64,000 nt of DNA from Pseudomonas syringae (GTDB lineage Bacteria > Pseudomonadota > Gammaproteobacteria > Pseudomonadales > Pseudomonadaceae): contig NZ_CP066265.1 in assembly GCF_023278085.1 (NCBI RefSeq), positions 3,113,501 to 3,177,500 of the forward strand. Direction: 5' to 3'. Of this stretch, positions 1-7,677 are shown piece after piece. Position 1 is the stretch's first letter. Every line of letters begins with the position of its first letter. Under the pieces are notes generated by a model, which ran no database searches, had not been told where the DNA came from, and saw only the letters and a program-made list of their open reading frames with translations. Made by a program: the position numbers and the translations under genes.

Positions 1-707
1 CATCAAGCGGCCAGCGCCTGAACACCCGTAGTTCATTCGCGGACGGCTGCGTGGACTCGCTGCCCGTCTGCCTGACCTTCATGTTCCTGTTTTTCTCGAT
101 TGGTGCGGCCTGCCGGGATGCAGGGTTCAACGGGCTTCAGGCGTTGACCATGACATTCACGGTGCATGCTGCGCCATTGCAAGTGTTCATCGCCCAGCAC
201 GGCGAAAACCTCACGATCATGTCGATCCTGTTCACTACGCTGGTGGTCAACTTCCGCTTCCTGATCATGTCGTCTGTGCTGACCGAGCATTTCAAAGGTG
301 TGCCACTGTGGAAAGCGCTGCTGTCGGCGCAACTGCTGTCGATCTCCACATTTACCCTGTCCAACGCCAGAAAAGACAAAATCGCCAACGTCTACGACTA
401 CTACCTGGGCTGTGGCATCAGCACCCTGACGATCGCGATTATCGCGACTGGACTGGGGTTCTGGATCAGCGGCGAACAGAGCCCTTTCATGCAGTCGGTC
501 ATCAGCGTGATTCTGCCTATTCACTTCACCGTGCTGGCTTCGCTGGCCTGGCCAAAACTCAAGCCGCTGATCGCGACGGTTGCAGGCTTCGTCCTGACGC
601 CAATTGTCGGGAGCTACCTGCATGAGTACCAGATTTTCGTCGTCCCTTTCGTGCTGGGCGGCGCTTTGCTGATCTGGGACGAACTGTTTGAGGGCAAAGC
701 AAAATGA
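1..707 (+). CDS. azlC: AzlC-family branched-chain amino acid exporter subunit, 5' end cut by window edge
   Basis: Large subunit of a two-component AzlC/AzlD exporter; this family moves branched-chain or related amino acids and analogues out through the inner membrane. The product is a hydrophobic multi-span protein with the AzlC N-terminal pattern (a D-S-L-P segment followed by a helix and a G-A/F-x-x-Q-like region). The frame is open to the first base of the window. The residues before the first possible start (a GTG at 51) still fit the family, so the true start most likely lies upstream. The stop overlaps the start of azlD by 4 bases (ATGA), which indicates translational coupling. The exact substrate is unknown. 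Confidence 0.85.
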   Translation, partial: SSGQRLNTRSSFADGCVDSLPVCLTFMFLFFSIGAACRDAGFNGLQALTMTFTVHAAPLQVFIAQHGENLTIMSILFTTLVVNFRFLIMSSVLTEHFKGVPLWKALLSAQLLSISTFTLSNARKDKIANVYDYYLGCGISTLTIAIIATGLGFWISGEQSPFMQSVISVILPIHFTVLASLAWPKLKPLIATVAGFVLTPIVGSYLHEYQIFVVPFVLGGALLIWDELFEGKAK

Positions 708-1048
708 ATACCTGGACGATTATCCTCATTGCCTCGGTCGCGTCCTATGCACTGCGTGCGCTCCCCATCCTTGTTTTCCACAGGTTTCAGATAGCGTCCG
801 ACGGGTTGATCTATCGCTTTCTGAACTATGCGGCGTTCGGGGTCATGGGCGGCATCATTTATTCCGCGTTGCTGGGAGAAACCTATTACAGCAACCTGAT
901 GGGGCATTTCACCCATCACACAGTGGTACTCAAGCTGGCAACGCTTTGCCTCGCGGTGTTCATCGCAGCACGGTTCAGAGGCGTATTCAAAACCCTATTC
1001 ATCTGCCTTGGCTTTTTCATCGCCATGAGCTTTTTTACAGGAGCCTGA
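704..1048 (+). CDS. azlD: AzlD-family small subunit of the amino acid exporter
   Basis: Small, very hydrophobic protein of 114 aa with about four membrane spans, the usual size of AzlD partners. It has the AzlD-like start in which a hydrophobic helix is followed by an A-L-R-A-L-P segment (about residues 15-22). It overlaps azlC by 4 bases. The next gene starts a few bases after its stop and has its Shine-Dalgarno (AGGAG, 1039-1043) inside azlD. AzlD is needed with AzlC for export. The co-transcribed aminotransferase suggests that the exported or processed substrate is an amino acid or a transaminated analogue, which is inference. Confidence 0.85.
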   Translation: MNTWTIILIASVASYALRALPILVFHRFQIASDGLIYRFLNYAAFGVMGGIIYSALLGETYYSNLMGHFTHHTVVLKLATLCLAVFIAARFRGVFKTLFICLGFFIAMSFFTGA

Positions 1049-1052
1049 CGTG

Positions 1053-2318
1053 ATGCTCGACACCTGCCCGCCACTGCCTGACCTCCATGAGTTGCAGGAA
1101 CGACATGCCCGCTTCTGCCAGCGTTCCGACCCTATCAACATGACGCGTGGTCTGCCGTCACCTGAGCAGATATCTCTTTCGCGAGACTTTCTCAGCCTTC
1201 CAGGCAATCACCAGTTTGCATCGTCGGACGGCCAGGACTGGCTTAACTACGGTGGCCTTCAAGGCGTCAAAGAAGTGCGTGACCTGTTCGGCCCGATAAT
1301 GCTGAATCTCCCTGGGGATCAGATTGCCATCGGTGAGAATTCCAGCCTGGCGCTGATGCATGAGGCCATCGGGCATGCGTGGATCAAAGGTTTTCCCGGT
1401 ACGTCACCCTGGGGTAAGGCCGACAAGGTTCGTTTCATCTGCCCGGAACCCGGCTACGACCGGCACTTTTCCATCTGCGAGTATTACGGAATAGAGATGA
1501 TTCCCGTCGCATTGGGCGAACACGGCCCGGACATGGACGAGGTCGAGCGCATTGTCGCAGCGGACCCCGATGTGCGAGGCATGTGGTGTGTGCCCAAGCA
1601 TGCCAACCCCAATGGAGCGACCTTCAGCGAGGAAGTGGTCAGCCGACTCGCAAGGATGGTGACGGCCGCCGGGGACTTCAAGCTGTTCTGGGACAACGCG
1701 TATGCGATCCACGATTTCGATGCGCCGGGCCCGCACGCAGCGGATATTTACCAGGCCTGTGTCCGCAACGGCAACCCTGACCGGCCGATCATGTTTTCGT
1801 CGACCTCGAAGATGGTCATTCCGAGTTCCGGCATCGCCATGCTCGGCGGCAGCGTCGAAACCGTTCGCTGGTGGCTGGCATGCCGTCAACATAAAACCAT
1901 CGGCCCGGACAAGGTCAATCAGGTCAGGCACCTGATGTTCTTTCAGACGGCGGAAAACCTGACTGCGCATATGAAGCGCCATGGCCAGTCCCTTGGCTCG
2001 AAGTTCGATAGAGTCCTGCGCACCTTCAGCCGACAACTTGAGGGGGTTCCCGGGGTCAGCTGGTCTACGCCGCGCGGCGGTTATTTCATCTCGCTGCTGG
2101 TACCCGAGGGGCTGGCTGGACGCGTCGTGGCCATCGCCGCAGACGCGGGGGTAAAAATGACACCGGCAGGCGCCACTCACTGCCACGGCACAGATAGCAC
2201 CGGACGCCACCTGCGGATTGCACCCTCCTATCTCAACCTTGCGCAAATCGATCAGGCTGCCGAGGTCATTGCCAACTCGGTACTGCTTGCCTGCGCCGAA
2301 CAGATGACCAGAAGCTAG
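1053..2318 (+). CDS. Aminotransferase class I/II, aspartate aminotransferase type Ic-like
   Basis: PLP-dependent fold-type I aminotransferase of the subgroup related to type Ic aspartate aminotransferases. Visible family marks are the Y-G-G-L-Q-G segment near residue 68, N-S-S-L near 97, P-G-Y-D-R-H-F near 134, N-P-N-G near 186, the W-D-N-A-Y segment with the PLP-contacting Asp near 215, and S-T-S-K with the Schiff-base Lys near 254. Length is about 421 aa, normal for the group. I chose the ATG at 1053 (9 nt after AGGAG); a GTG at 1050 is equally possible. It follows azlCD so closely that co-transcription is very likely. The amino donor is not determined by the sequence. Confidence 0.85.
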   Translation: MLDTCPPLPDLHELQERHARFCQRSDPINMTRGLPSPEQISLSRDFLSLPGNHQFASSDGQDWLNYGGLQGVKEVRDLFGPIMLNLPGDQIAIGENSSLALMHEAIGHAWIKGFPGTSPWGKADKVRFICPEPGYDRHFSICEYYGIEMIPVALGEHGPDMDEVERIVAADPDVRGMWCVPKHANPNGATFSEEVVSRLARMVTAAGDFKLFWDNAYAIHDFDAPGPHAADIYQACVRNGNPDRPIMFSSTSKMVIPSSGIAMLGGSVETVRWWLACRQHKTIGPDKVNQVRHLMFFQTAENLTAHMKRHGQSLGSKFDRVLRTFSRQLEGVPGVSWSTPRGGYFISLLVPEGLAGRVVAIAADAGVKMTPAGATHCHGTDSTGRHLRIAPSYLNLAQIDQAAEVIANSVLLACAEQMTRS

Positions 2319-2483
2319 CGCTGGAATCGGCTCTGCATCCGTGGCGCGCCAGACAAAGCCTCTGTCTCGCCATCGGTGCAGCAGCAGACAATAAAACGGT
2401 GTGGCCTGTCGAGAGACACTGGCGACCTGGAGTATTATGCGAATCTGCTGCCGGCAGGCTCTCATCAGGAGATACTCATCAAC

Positions 2484-2900
2484 ATGGACTCATTCATGGA
2501 CGCTCAGGCCTTACTCGCCCTGACCACAACGTCATTGCCTCTGTCAGCGGAATGCAGCTGCCTGCAACGAGACCTTGCAGGCTGGAGCAGTTGGCCGGTG
2601 GGTTACCGGGAGGAAGCGTTCAACAAGCTGGGGACTCTGGCGAAGCACTCCCCTGAAGAAGCGACCATCGATGAATACCACCCCGACGGAACGCTCTACT
2701 GGTCTCCCGACGCGCCTATCGCTCCCCGCTTTTATCCCTATAACCAGTCCACTGTCTGGCAGTGCGCCCATTGCCGGCGTATCTACCTGCGTCACAACGA
2801 TGACGGCGCCTATCACGTCGAGCGGCGGATTCGTCTCGTTCAGCCGTTTCTGATAACGGACGCTGAACATGCACACGATGGTCGGGACGCACACGCCTGA
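2484..2900 (+). CDS. Conserved hypothetical protein with C-x-x-C motif
   Basis: I do not recognise a named family. The 138-aa product is soluble, with no signal peptide or membrane segment. It carries a Y-W-S-P-D-A-P-I-A-P segment near the middle and then a W-Q-C-x-x-C-x-R-x-Y-L-R stretch, where the two Cys could bind a metal or be redox-active. An acidic Glu/Asp-rich loop precedes this. Similar small proteins occur in other pseudomonads as far as I recall. The ATG at 2484 follows GGAG (2468-2471) at 12 nt. The frame is open further upstream to 2376 without a convincing start. It stands alone between the aminotransferase and the LysR gene. Confidence 0.65.
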   Translation: MDSFMDAQALLALTTTSLPLSAECSCLQRDLAGWSSWPVGYREEAFNKLGTLAKHSPEEATIDEYHPDGTLYWSPDAPIAPRFYPYNQSTVWQCAHCRRIYLRHNDDGAYHVERRIRLVQPFLITDAEHAHDGRDAHA

Positions 2901-2989
2901 CATGAGCGGCGCAGTGCAACCCGCGCGCAGACCGGGCCGCGCAGTCTGATATATTGATGCGCTTCACGTATCAGTCAAACGGTCTCTTG

Positions 2990-3898
2990 ATGCCCATCAA
3001 TTTCGATCTCAACGACCTCCAGGCGTTTCGGGCCGTGGTCGAAAATGGCAGCTTCCGCAAGGCTGCCGAAACCGTGCAGATCACGCAGCCTGCGCTCAGT
3101 CGGCGTATAGAAAAGCTGGAGTCGGCGCTGAATGTGAAGCTGTTCGAGCGCACCACGCGCAAGGTCAGCCTGACCACGGTCGGTCGCGCTTTTCTGCCGC
3201 AGGTCGAGCGCATCCTGGACGATCTCGACAGCGCATTGATGACCATCGGCGAGGTTGGCTCGACCCGAATGGGCAACGTCACCATCGCCTGTGTCCCCTC
3301 AGCGGCCTATTACTTCATGCCGCAGGTCATCAGTGCTTTCCATGAGCTGTTTCCTAAAATCAGAATCAAGGTGCTGGACGCGAGCGCCAATGAGGTCAAC
3401 AGCGCGGTTGCGCTGGGTGAAGCGGATTTCGGGGTGAGTTTCAGCGGCAATCTGGCGCCGGAGGTGGACTTTGAACTGCTTCTGCAGGAGCGCTATGTGA
3501 TGGCCTGCCGCCGCGATCATCCGCTGGCGAGGCACGACAGTGTCAGTTGGGAAGAGATGTATCGCCATGACTACATCGCCCTGGATATCACGTCGGGCAA
3601 CAGACTGGTACTGGACAAGGCGCTGGCAGCCTCGCGTCCGCCCAGGGAAAGCATCTGCGAAACGCGGCATGTCACGACCATGATAGGGCTTGTGGAAGCC
3701 GGGCTTGGCGTGGCGGCAGTGCCCTCGATTGCCATGCCGATGACCGCACACCCGTTTCTGGTGAGCGTGCCATTGGTGGCACCCGAGGTGATCCGTAATG
3801 TCGGACTGATCAAGCGCCGCGGGCGAACACTGACACCCGCAGCGCTGGAGCTGGAACGCCTGGTCAGGCAGATGCCGTCTCGATCAGCGCGGGACTGA
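2990..3898 (+). CDS. LysR-family transcriptional regulator
   Basis: LysR-type regulator of 302 aa. The N-terminal winged helix-turn-helix (about residues 5-65) shows the classical pattern: an F-x-A-V-V-E-x-G-S-F-R-K-A-A-E segment, then Q-P-A-L-S-R-R-I, then L-F-E-R-T-T-R. The C-terminal two-lobed ligand-binding domain covers about 90-295. The ATG at 2990 starts right before the domain, as in relatives; in-frame starts at 2954/2957 would add about 12 residues and no better ribosome site is seen. Its end overlaps the convergent binding-protein gene by 15 bases. It may control the symporter/binding-protein unit, as TcuR-like LysR proteins do for tricarballylate or citrate uptake, but that is inference. 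Confidence 0.85.
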   Translation: MPINFDLNDLQAFRAVVENGSFRKAAETVQITQPALSRRIEKLESALNVKLFERTTRKVSLTTVGRAFLPQVERILDDLDSALMTIGEVGSTRMGNVTIACVPSAAYYFMPQVISAFHELFPKIRIKVLDASANEVNSAVALGEADFGVSFSGNLAPEVDFELLLQERYVMACRRDHPLARHDSVSWEEMYRHDYIALDITSGNRLVLDKALAASRPPRESICETRHVTTMIGLVEAGLGVAAVPSIAMPMTAHPFLVSVPLVAPEVIRNVGLIKRRGRTLTPAALELERLVRQMPSRSARD

Positions 3899-4663
3899 AT
3901 CCAGACCCGTCGACTGCACGGTGGCCTGTGCCTTGGGCGATGCCAGGTAGTCGAGTAAGGCCTTGGCCTGTTTCGGATGCTCGGCGTTGACCGGAACACC
4001 CGCGGCATAACGCGTGACCGACTGGACGTCTTCCGGGATCTTCGCCACGAAGGTTACGCCCGGAATCGGCAGCAATTCGGCGACCTGCTGAAAGCCCAGT
4101 TCGTAATCGCCTGCGGCAACCACTGAGGCAACCGGGATGCGTTCGACCATCTTGCTCTTTGGCGCAAGCTGCTGCTGGATGCCCAGCTTTTTGAACAGCT
4201 CTTTCTCGATGTACACGCCACTGGCGCTGTCAGAGTAGGCGACCGATCTGGCTTTCAGCAGCGTGTCTTTCAGCTCGCTGTCGGTGCCGATGGCAGGTTT
4301 GGCGGCGCCCTGCTTCACCACCATGCCGATACGCGAGTCTGCCAGCTCGACACGCGATGCCGGGTCTACCTTGCCTTGCTTGATCAGCTCATCCAGCGCG
4401 TAGCCGACCATGATCACGACGTCGGCGTGCTCGCCACGGGCCAGCCGGTTTGGAATCGCCTCAGGCGCCTTGCCCATCGACGGCCCGAGAATGGTGTCCA
4501 GCGAATCCCCGGACGCCTTGGCGTATTCAGGCCCCAGCAATTTGTAAGCTGCGGTAAAGCCACCCGAGGTCATGACCTTGAGTTCTTCTGCCTGGGCGCC
4601 AGCGCTGACTGCGATGCAGCCCAGAAAGAGCAGTGCCAGTTGACGTTTAGGTAAAGATTGCAT
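3884..4663 (-). CDS. Periplasmic ModA-like (type 2) substrate-binding protein
   Basis: Extracellular solute-binding protein of 259 aa with a Sec signal peptide (basic N-terminus, hydrophobic stretch to about residue 20, A-Q-A cleavage site near 25). The mature part begins with the L-K-V-M-T-S-G-G-F segment typical of the molybdate-binding-like family (SBP_bac_11). Conserved G-A-D-V-V-I and Y-S-D-S-A-S-G-V-Y-like segments, which contact oxyanions or carboxylates in relatives, are present. No ABC permease or ATPase gene is nearby. Instead it follows the MFS symporter gene by 15 nt on the same strand, so the two are probably co-transcribed. The ligand is unknown; an organic acid is a reasonable guess from the neighbour. 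Confidence 0.8.
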   Translation of the reverse strand: MQSLPKRQLALLFLGCIAVSAGAQAEELKVMTSGGFTAAYKLLGPEYAKASGDSLDTILGPSMGKAPEAIPNRLARGEHADVVIMVGYALDELIKQGKVDPASRVELADSRIGMVVKQGAAKPAIGTDSELKDTLLKARSVAYSDSASGVYIEKELFKKLGIQQQLAPKSKMVERIPVASVVAAGDYELGFQQVAELLPIPGVTFVAKIPEDVQSVTRYAAGVPVNAEHPKQAKALLDYLASPKAQATVQSTGLDSVPR

Positions 4664-4678
4664 GTTTGTTTTCCTTGA

Positions 4679-5980
4679 TTAAACAGCCAGTTGCGGGCGA
4701 GCTGAGATATGTCGGTAGAGCACCAGTGTCGCGCCCAGCGCGCACATGGCAGCAAATGTCATCCAGTAGGCGGGCGCGGCTTTGTCTCCGGTCAAGTGGA
4801 TCAACCAGGTGGATATGGCCGGGGTGAAACCACCGAAAACCGCCGTCGCCAGGCTGTAGGCCAGAGAAAACCCGGCAACGCGCACTTCTACCGGCATGAT
4901 TTCAGTCAGCGCCGGAATCATCGCGCCGTTATACAAACCGTAGAGGCACGAGAACCACAGCAGCACCTCGAGCATGTGACCGAAACTGGGCGCCTGAGCG
5001 AGGAATGACAGTGCAGGATAGGCGCTGATAATGGTGAGTAAGGTCATCGCAACCAGCAGTGGCTTGCGCCCGAAACGGTCGCTCAACATGCCGCCTATCG
5101 GCAGCCAGATAAAATTGGACACGCCGACCAGCAGGGTCACCAGAAGCGCGTCGGCGGTACTCAGGTTCAGCACGGTCTTGCCGAAGGTGGGTGCATAAAT
5201 GGTGATCAGGTAGAACGTGGTGGTGGTCATCGCAACCATCAGCATCCCGGCAATCACCACGCGCCAGTTCTGCAACAGGGTCGCGAAGACCTCACGCATG
5301 CTTGGGCGGTGCTTGCGGGTGGCGAACTCTTCGGTTTCCTGCAGGCTGCGGCGCAACAGGAAAATGAACGGGATGATAAGGCAACCGATGGCGAATGGAA
5401 TTCTCCAGCCCCAGTCAGCCACAGCCGCAGGTGCCATCCACTGGTTAAGGGCGTAACCCAGCGCAGCGGCAACCACAATCGCCACCTGCTGACTGCCGGA
5501 TTGCCAACTGGTGTAGAACCCCTTGCGACCCGGCGTGGCCATTTCAGCCAGATACACCGACACTCCGCCCAGTTCGGCCCCGGCGGAGAAACCTTGCAGC
5601 AACCGGCCGATCAACACCAAGGCCGGTGCCCAGAGACCGATGCTTGCGTAGCCTGGCACCAGAACAATCAACAACGTACCGCTGGCCATGATCGACAAGG
5701 TCACGATCAGCCCTTTGCGCCGACCCACGTCATCAATGTAGGCACCCAGAATCACCGCACCCAATGGACGCATGAGAAAGCCCGCACCGAAGACGGCAAA
5801 CGTCATCATCAGTGAGGCAAATTCGCTCGTCGCAGGAAAAAAGGCAGCAGCGATTTGAGTTGCGTAGAAACCAAACAGGAAGAAATCGAATTGTTCGAGG
5901 AAGTTGCCGGATGTAACGCGGAATACCGCTCCGGCCCTGGAACGGGCAGACGCAACGGGTTGAGGGGATGAGCCGTTCAT
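4679..5980 (-). CDS. MFS transporter, citrate/tricarballylate:proton symporter (MHS) family
   Basis: Inner-membrane carrier of 433 aa with 12 predicted spans. It belongs to the metabolite:H+ symporter branch that includes CitA and TcuC. Visible marks are the N-terminal [17 protein letters not shown] segment (residues about 21-37), the loop 2-3 motif G-x-x-x-D-x-x-G-R-R-K-G near 80-90 and its C-terminal counterpart D-R-F-G-R-K-P-L near 300. Relatives import citrate or tricarballylate with protons. It is the first gene of a two-gene unit with the binding protein. A possible operator palindrome lies about 100 bp upstream (6079-6101). The substrate assignment is by family only. Confidence 0.85.
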   Translation of the reverse strand: MNGSSPQPVASARSRAGAVFRVTSGNFLEQFDFFLFGFYATQIAAAFFPATSEFASLMMTFAVFGAGFLMRPLGAVILGAYIDDVGRRKGLIVTLSIMASGTLLIVLVPGYASIGLWAPALVLIGRLLQGFSAGAELGGVSVYLAEMATPGRKGFYTSWQSGSQQVAIVVAAALGYALNQWMAPAAVADWGWRIPFAIGCLIIPFIFLLRRSLQETEEFATRKHRPSMREVFATLLQNWRVVIAGMLMVAMTTTTFYLITIYAPTFGKTVLNLSTADALLVTLLVGVSNFIWLPIGGMLSDRFGRKPLLVAMTLLTIISAYPALSFLAQAPSFGHMLEVLLWFSCLYGLYNGAMIPALTEIMPVEVRVAGFSLAYSLATAVFGGFTPAISTWLIHLTGDKAAPAYWMTFAAMCALGATLVLYRHISARPQLAV

Positions 5981-6289
5981 GATTGTTCTCCAGCGATCTT
6001 ATTAGAGTGCTTGTCAGCGCTTGTGATCGAGGAGTCTGCCGGACACACCTTGAAACGATAAGTGCTATCTTTTCATCTATTGATGTTTAAACGTTATCAA
6101 TCAGAACGAGCGACATCGAATGTCGTGCCGCGAGAGGCGTGTAACGCGGAATGTCACGAGCTGCCTGCCAACACGCATTGGCACGATAGTCTTAGCCTAT
6201 GGAATCAGCGTGAATGGCATTTTCGCCAGACTTACACACTCGCCCGTGAATTCTTTATCATTGCGCATGTTTTGTTGGCAGAGCCACTC
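5981..6289. other. Intergenic region between the MFS gene and tusD
   Basis: Divergent regulatory region of 309 bp. An open frame runs through it in frame with tusD from 6062, but it has no ribosome site and the TusD family starts at 6290, so I treat it as non-coding. It contains the palindrome at 6079-6101 and a shorter GATA...TATC repeat at about 6058-6070. No clear sigma-70 promoter can be singled out by eye. Confidence 0.6.
6079..6101. promoter_or_regulatory. Palindrome, candidate operator for the MFS/binding-protein unit
   Basis: Inverted repeat with arms ATTGAT and ATCAAT around a self-complementary GTTTAAAC-containing centre, 23 bp in all. It lies 99-121 bp upstream of the MFS start. 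AT-rich dyads of this kind are typical LysR-type targets. No direct evidence links it to the nearby LysR gene. Confidence 0.35.
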
Positions 6290-6682
6290 ATGAAATTCGC
6301 CATCTCGCTTTTTTCCGCCGCACATGCGCCCTCCTCGCGGCGTGCCTTGCTGTTCGCGAAAGCAGTGCTTGCGGGCGGGCATGAAATTGTCCGGTTGTTT
6401 TTTTATCAGGACGGCGTTCACAGCGCGTCGGCCAACGTCGTGACACCCCAGGACGAACAGGACCTGGCGCAGCAATGGCGTGAGTTCATCGTCGAGCACA
6501 GTCTGGACGGTGTGGTGTGCATTGCCGCTGCGTTGCGGCGTGGCGTGCTGGATGCTCAAGAAGCCGAACGCTATCAGCGGCCAGCCGCGAATCTGCTTGC
6601 GCCGTGGGAATTGTCCGGGCTGGGCCAGTTGCACGACGCCGTGCAATCCGCTGACCGTCTGATCTGCTTTGGAGGGCCGTGA
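6290..6682 (+). CDS. tusD: Sulfurtransferase complex subunit TusD
   Basis: Sulfur-carrier subunit of the TusBCD complex, which takes persulfide sulfur from TusA and passes it to TusE for 2-thiouridine formation at the wobble base of tRNAs for Lys, Glu and Gln. The protein is 130 aa (DsrE-like fold) with the active Cys at about residue 77 in a V-C-I-A-A-A-x-R-R-G-V setting, equivalent to Cys78 of the E. coli protein. The ATG at 6290 gives the family-standard N-terminus M-K-F-A-I. It heads the tusD-C-B-E unit in which every gene touches or overlaps the next. The sulfur-accepting MnmA is also in this window (28533). Confidence 0.93.
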   Translation: MKFAISLFSAAHAPSSRRALLFAKAVLAGGHEIVRLFFYQDGVHSASANVVTPQDEQDLAQQWREFIVEHSLDGVVCIAAALRRGVLDAQEAERYQRPAANLLAPWELSGLGQLHDAVQSADRLICFGGP

Positions 6683-6683
6683 G

Positions 6684-7046
6684 ATGTCCCGCTCATTATT
6701 GATTGTCAGCCGCCAGTCGCCGTGGTCCGGTCCCGGTGCCCGAGAGGCGCTGGACATAGTGCTGGCAGGCGGCGCGTTCGACTTGCCGGTCGGCCTGCTG
6801 TTTCTGGACGACGGTGTTTTTCAGTTGTCATCACAGCAGGCTCCAGACGCCCTGCAACAGAAAGACCTGACCGCAAACCTGAAAGCGTTGTCGATGTTCG
6901 GCGTTGAAGACCTGTATGCCTGTGGGCAAAGCCTGGCTGAACGTGGCATTGCTGCCAGTACAGTGGGCGAAGAAATCACTCAGCTGGCCGCACGGTCCGA
7001 GTTGTCGGCACTGTTGGACCGCTACGATGAGGTGATTACCATCTGA
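6684..7046 (+). CDS. tusC: Sulfurtransferase complex subunit TusC
   Basis: DsrF-like subunit (120 aa) of the cytoplasmic TusBCD hexamer, structurally needed in the sulfur relay for tRNA 2-thiolation. The ATG at 6684 lies 1 nt after the tusD stop and has GGAGGG at 6671-6676 as ribosome site. The frame is open a little further upstream, but an earlier start would overlap tusD without its own site. The sequence has the usual S-R-Q-S-P-W-S-G-x-x-A-R-E-A-L-D pattern at residues 11-26. The last base of its stop codon region overlaps the start of tusB. Confidence 0.92.
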   Translation: MSRSLLIVSRQSPWSGPGAREALDIVLAGGAFDLPVGLLFLDDGVFQLSSQQAPDALQQKDLTANLKALSMFGVEDLYACGQSLAERGIAASTVGEEITQLAARSELSALLDRYDEVITI

Positions 7047-7345
7047 TGGCTACCTTGCACGTTCTATCTCACTCGCCCTTCACCGACACCCGGCTAGACA
7101 GCTGCCTGCGCCTGCTGGGCAGCAGCGACGGTGTGTTGTTGTGTGGCGACGCCACTTACGCGTTAACAGCGGCCAGCGTCCCATTGCAGAACCTGCAAAC
7201 CCTGATCGGCTCATCGCAGCTGTTCGTCCTCGATGAGGACGTCAAGGCGCGCAATCTGCAGCTTCCCGCAGGGGTAGGCAGCATTGACTACCCGGCATTC
7301 GTGGAACTGGCGTTGCGCTTCGACAAGGTCAATACCTGGTTATGA
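7046..7345 (+). CDS. tusB: Sulfurtransferase complex subunit TusB
   Basis: DsrH-like small subunit of 99 aa, starting with the family pattern M-A-T-L-H-V-L-S-H-S-P. It forms the TusBCD complex with the two preceding products. The start overlaps the tusC stop by one base (TGATG) and the stop overlaps tusE by four bases, so all are translated from one message. Divergent sequence is normal for TusB. Confidence 0.9.
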   Translation: MATLHVLSHSPFTDTRLDSCLRLLGSSDGVLLCGDATYALTAASVPLQNLQTLIGSSQLFVLDEDVKARNLQLPAGVGSIDYPAFVELALRFDKVNTWL

Positions 7346-7677
7346 AACAGTTGATCATTGACGGACGCACCCTCGAACTGGACAAGGACGGATTTCTCCA
7401 GGACCTCAACGACTGGTCAATGGACGTTGCGCATGCCTTGTCTGCCGAGGAAGGTATCGTCCTGAGCGCCGAGCACATTGAAATCCTCTGGTTACTGCGC
7501 GATTTCTACGCCGAGTTTCAGCTCTCGCCCGCCACTCGGCCATTGATCAAATACACCGCATTGAAGCTGGGCGTGGAAAAAGGCAATAGCCTGCACCTCA
7601 ACCGCCTGTTCAACGGCACCCCTGCCAAACTTGCCGCCAAGCTGGCGGGCCTGCCAAAGCCGACCAATTGCATATGA
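7342..7677 (+). CDS. tusE: Sulfur relay protein TusE/DsrC
   Basis: DsrC-fold sulfur carrier of 111 aa that receives sulfur from TusD and interacts with MnmA during tRNA 2-thiouridine synthesis. The essential Cys is the penultimate residue (C110, followed by Ile), as in E. coli TusE. The conserved segments W-x-x-D-V-A near residue 28, E-I-L-W-L-L-R-D-F-Y near 50 and P-A-T-R-P-L-I-K near 63 are present. Dissimilatory sulfite reductase genes are absent, so the role is in tRNA thiolation and not in sulfur oxidation. The stop overlaps the next gene by ATGA. Confidence 0.93.
   Translation: MKQLIIDGRTLELDKDGFLQDLNDWSMDVAHALSAEEGIVLSAEHIEILWLLRDFYAEFQLSPATRPLIKYTALKLGVEKGNSLHLNRLFNGTPAKLAAKLAGLPKPTNCI

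Noticed and set aside
6062..6289. N-terminal extension of the tusD frame
   Set aside because: No ribosome site and no similarity to TusD; the standard family start is 6290.
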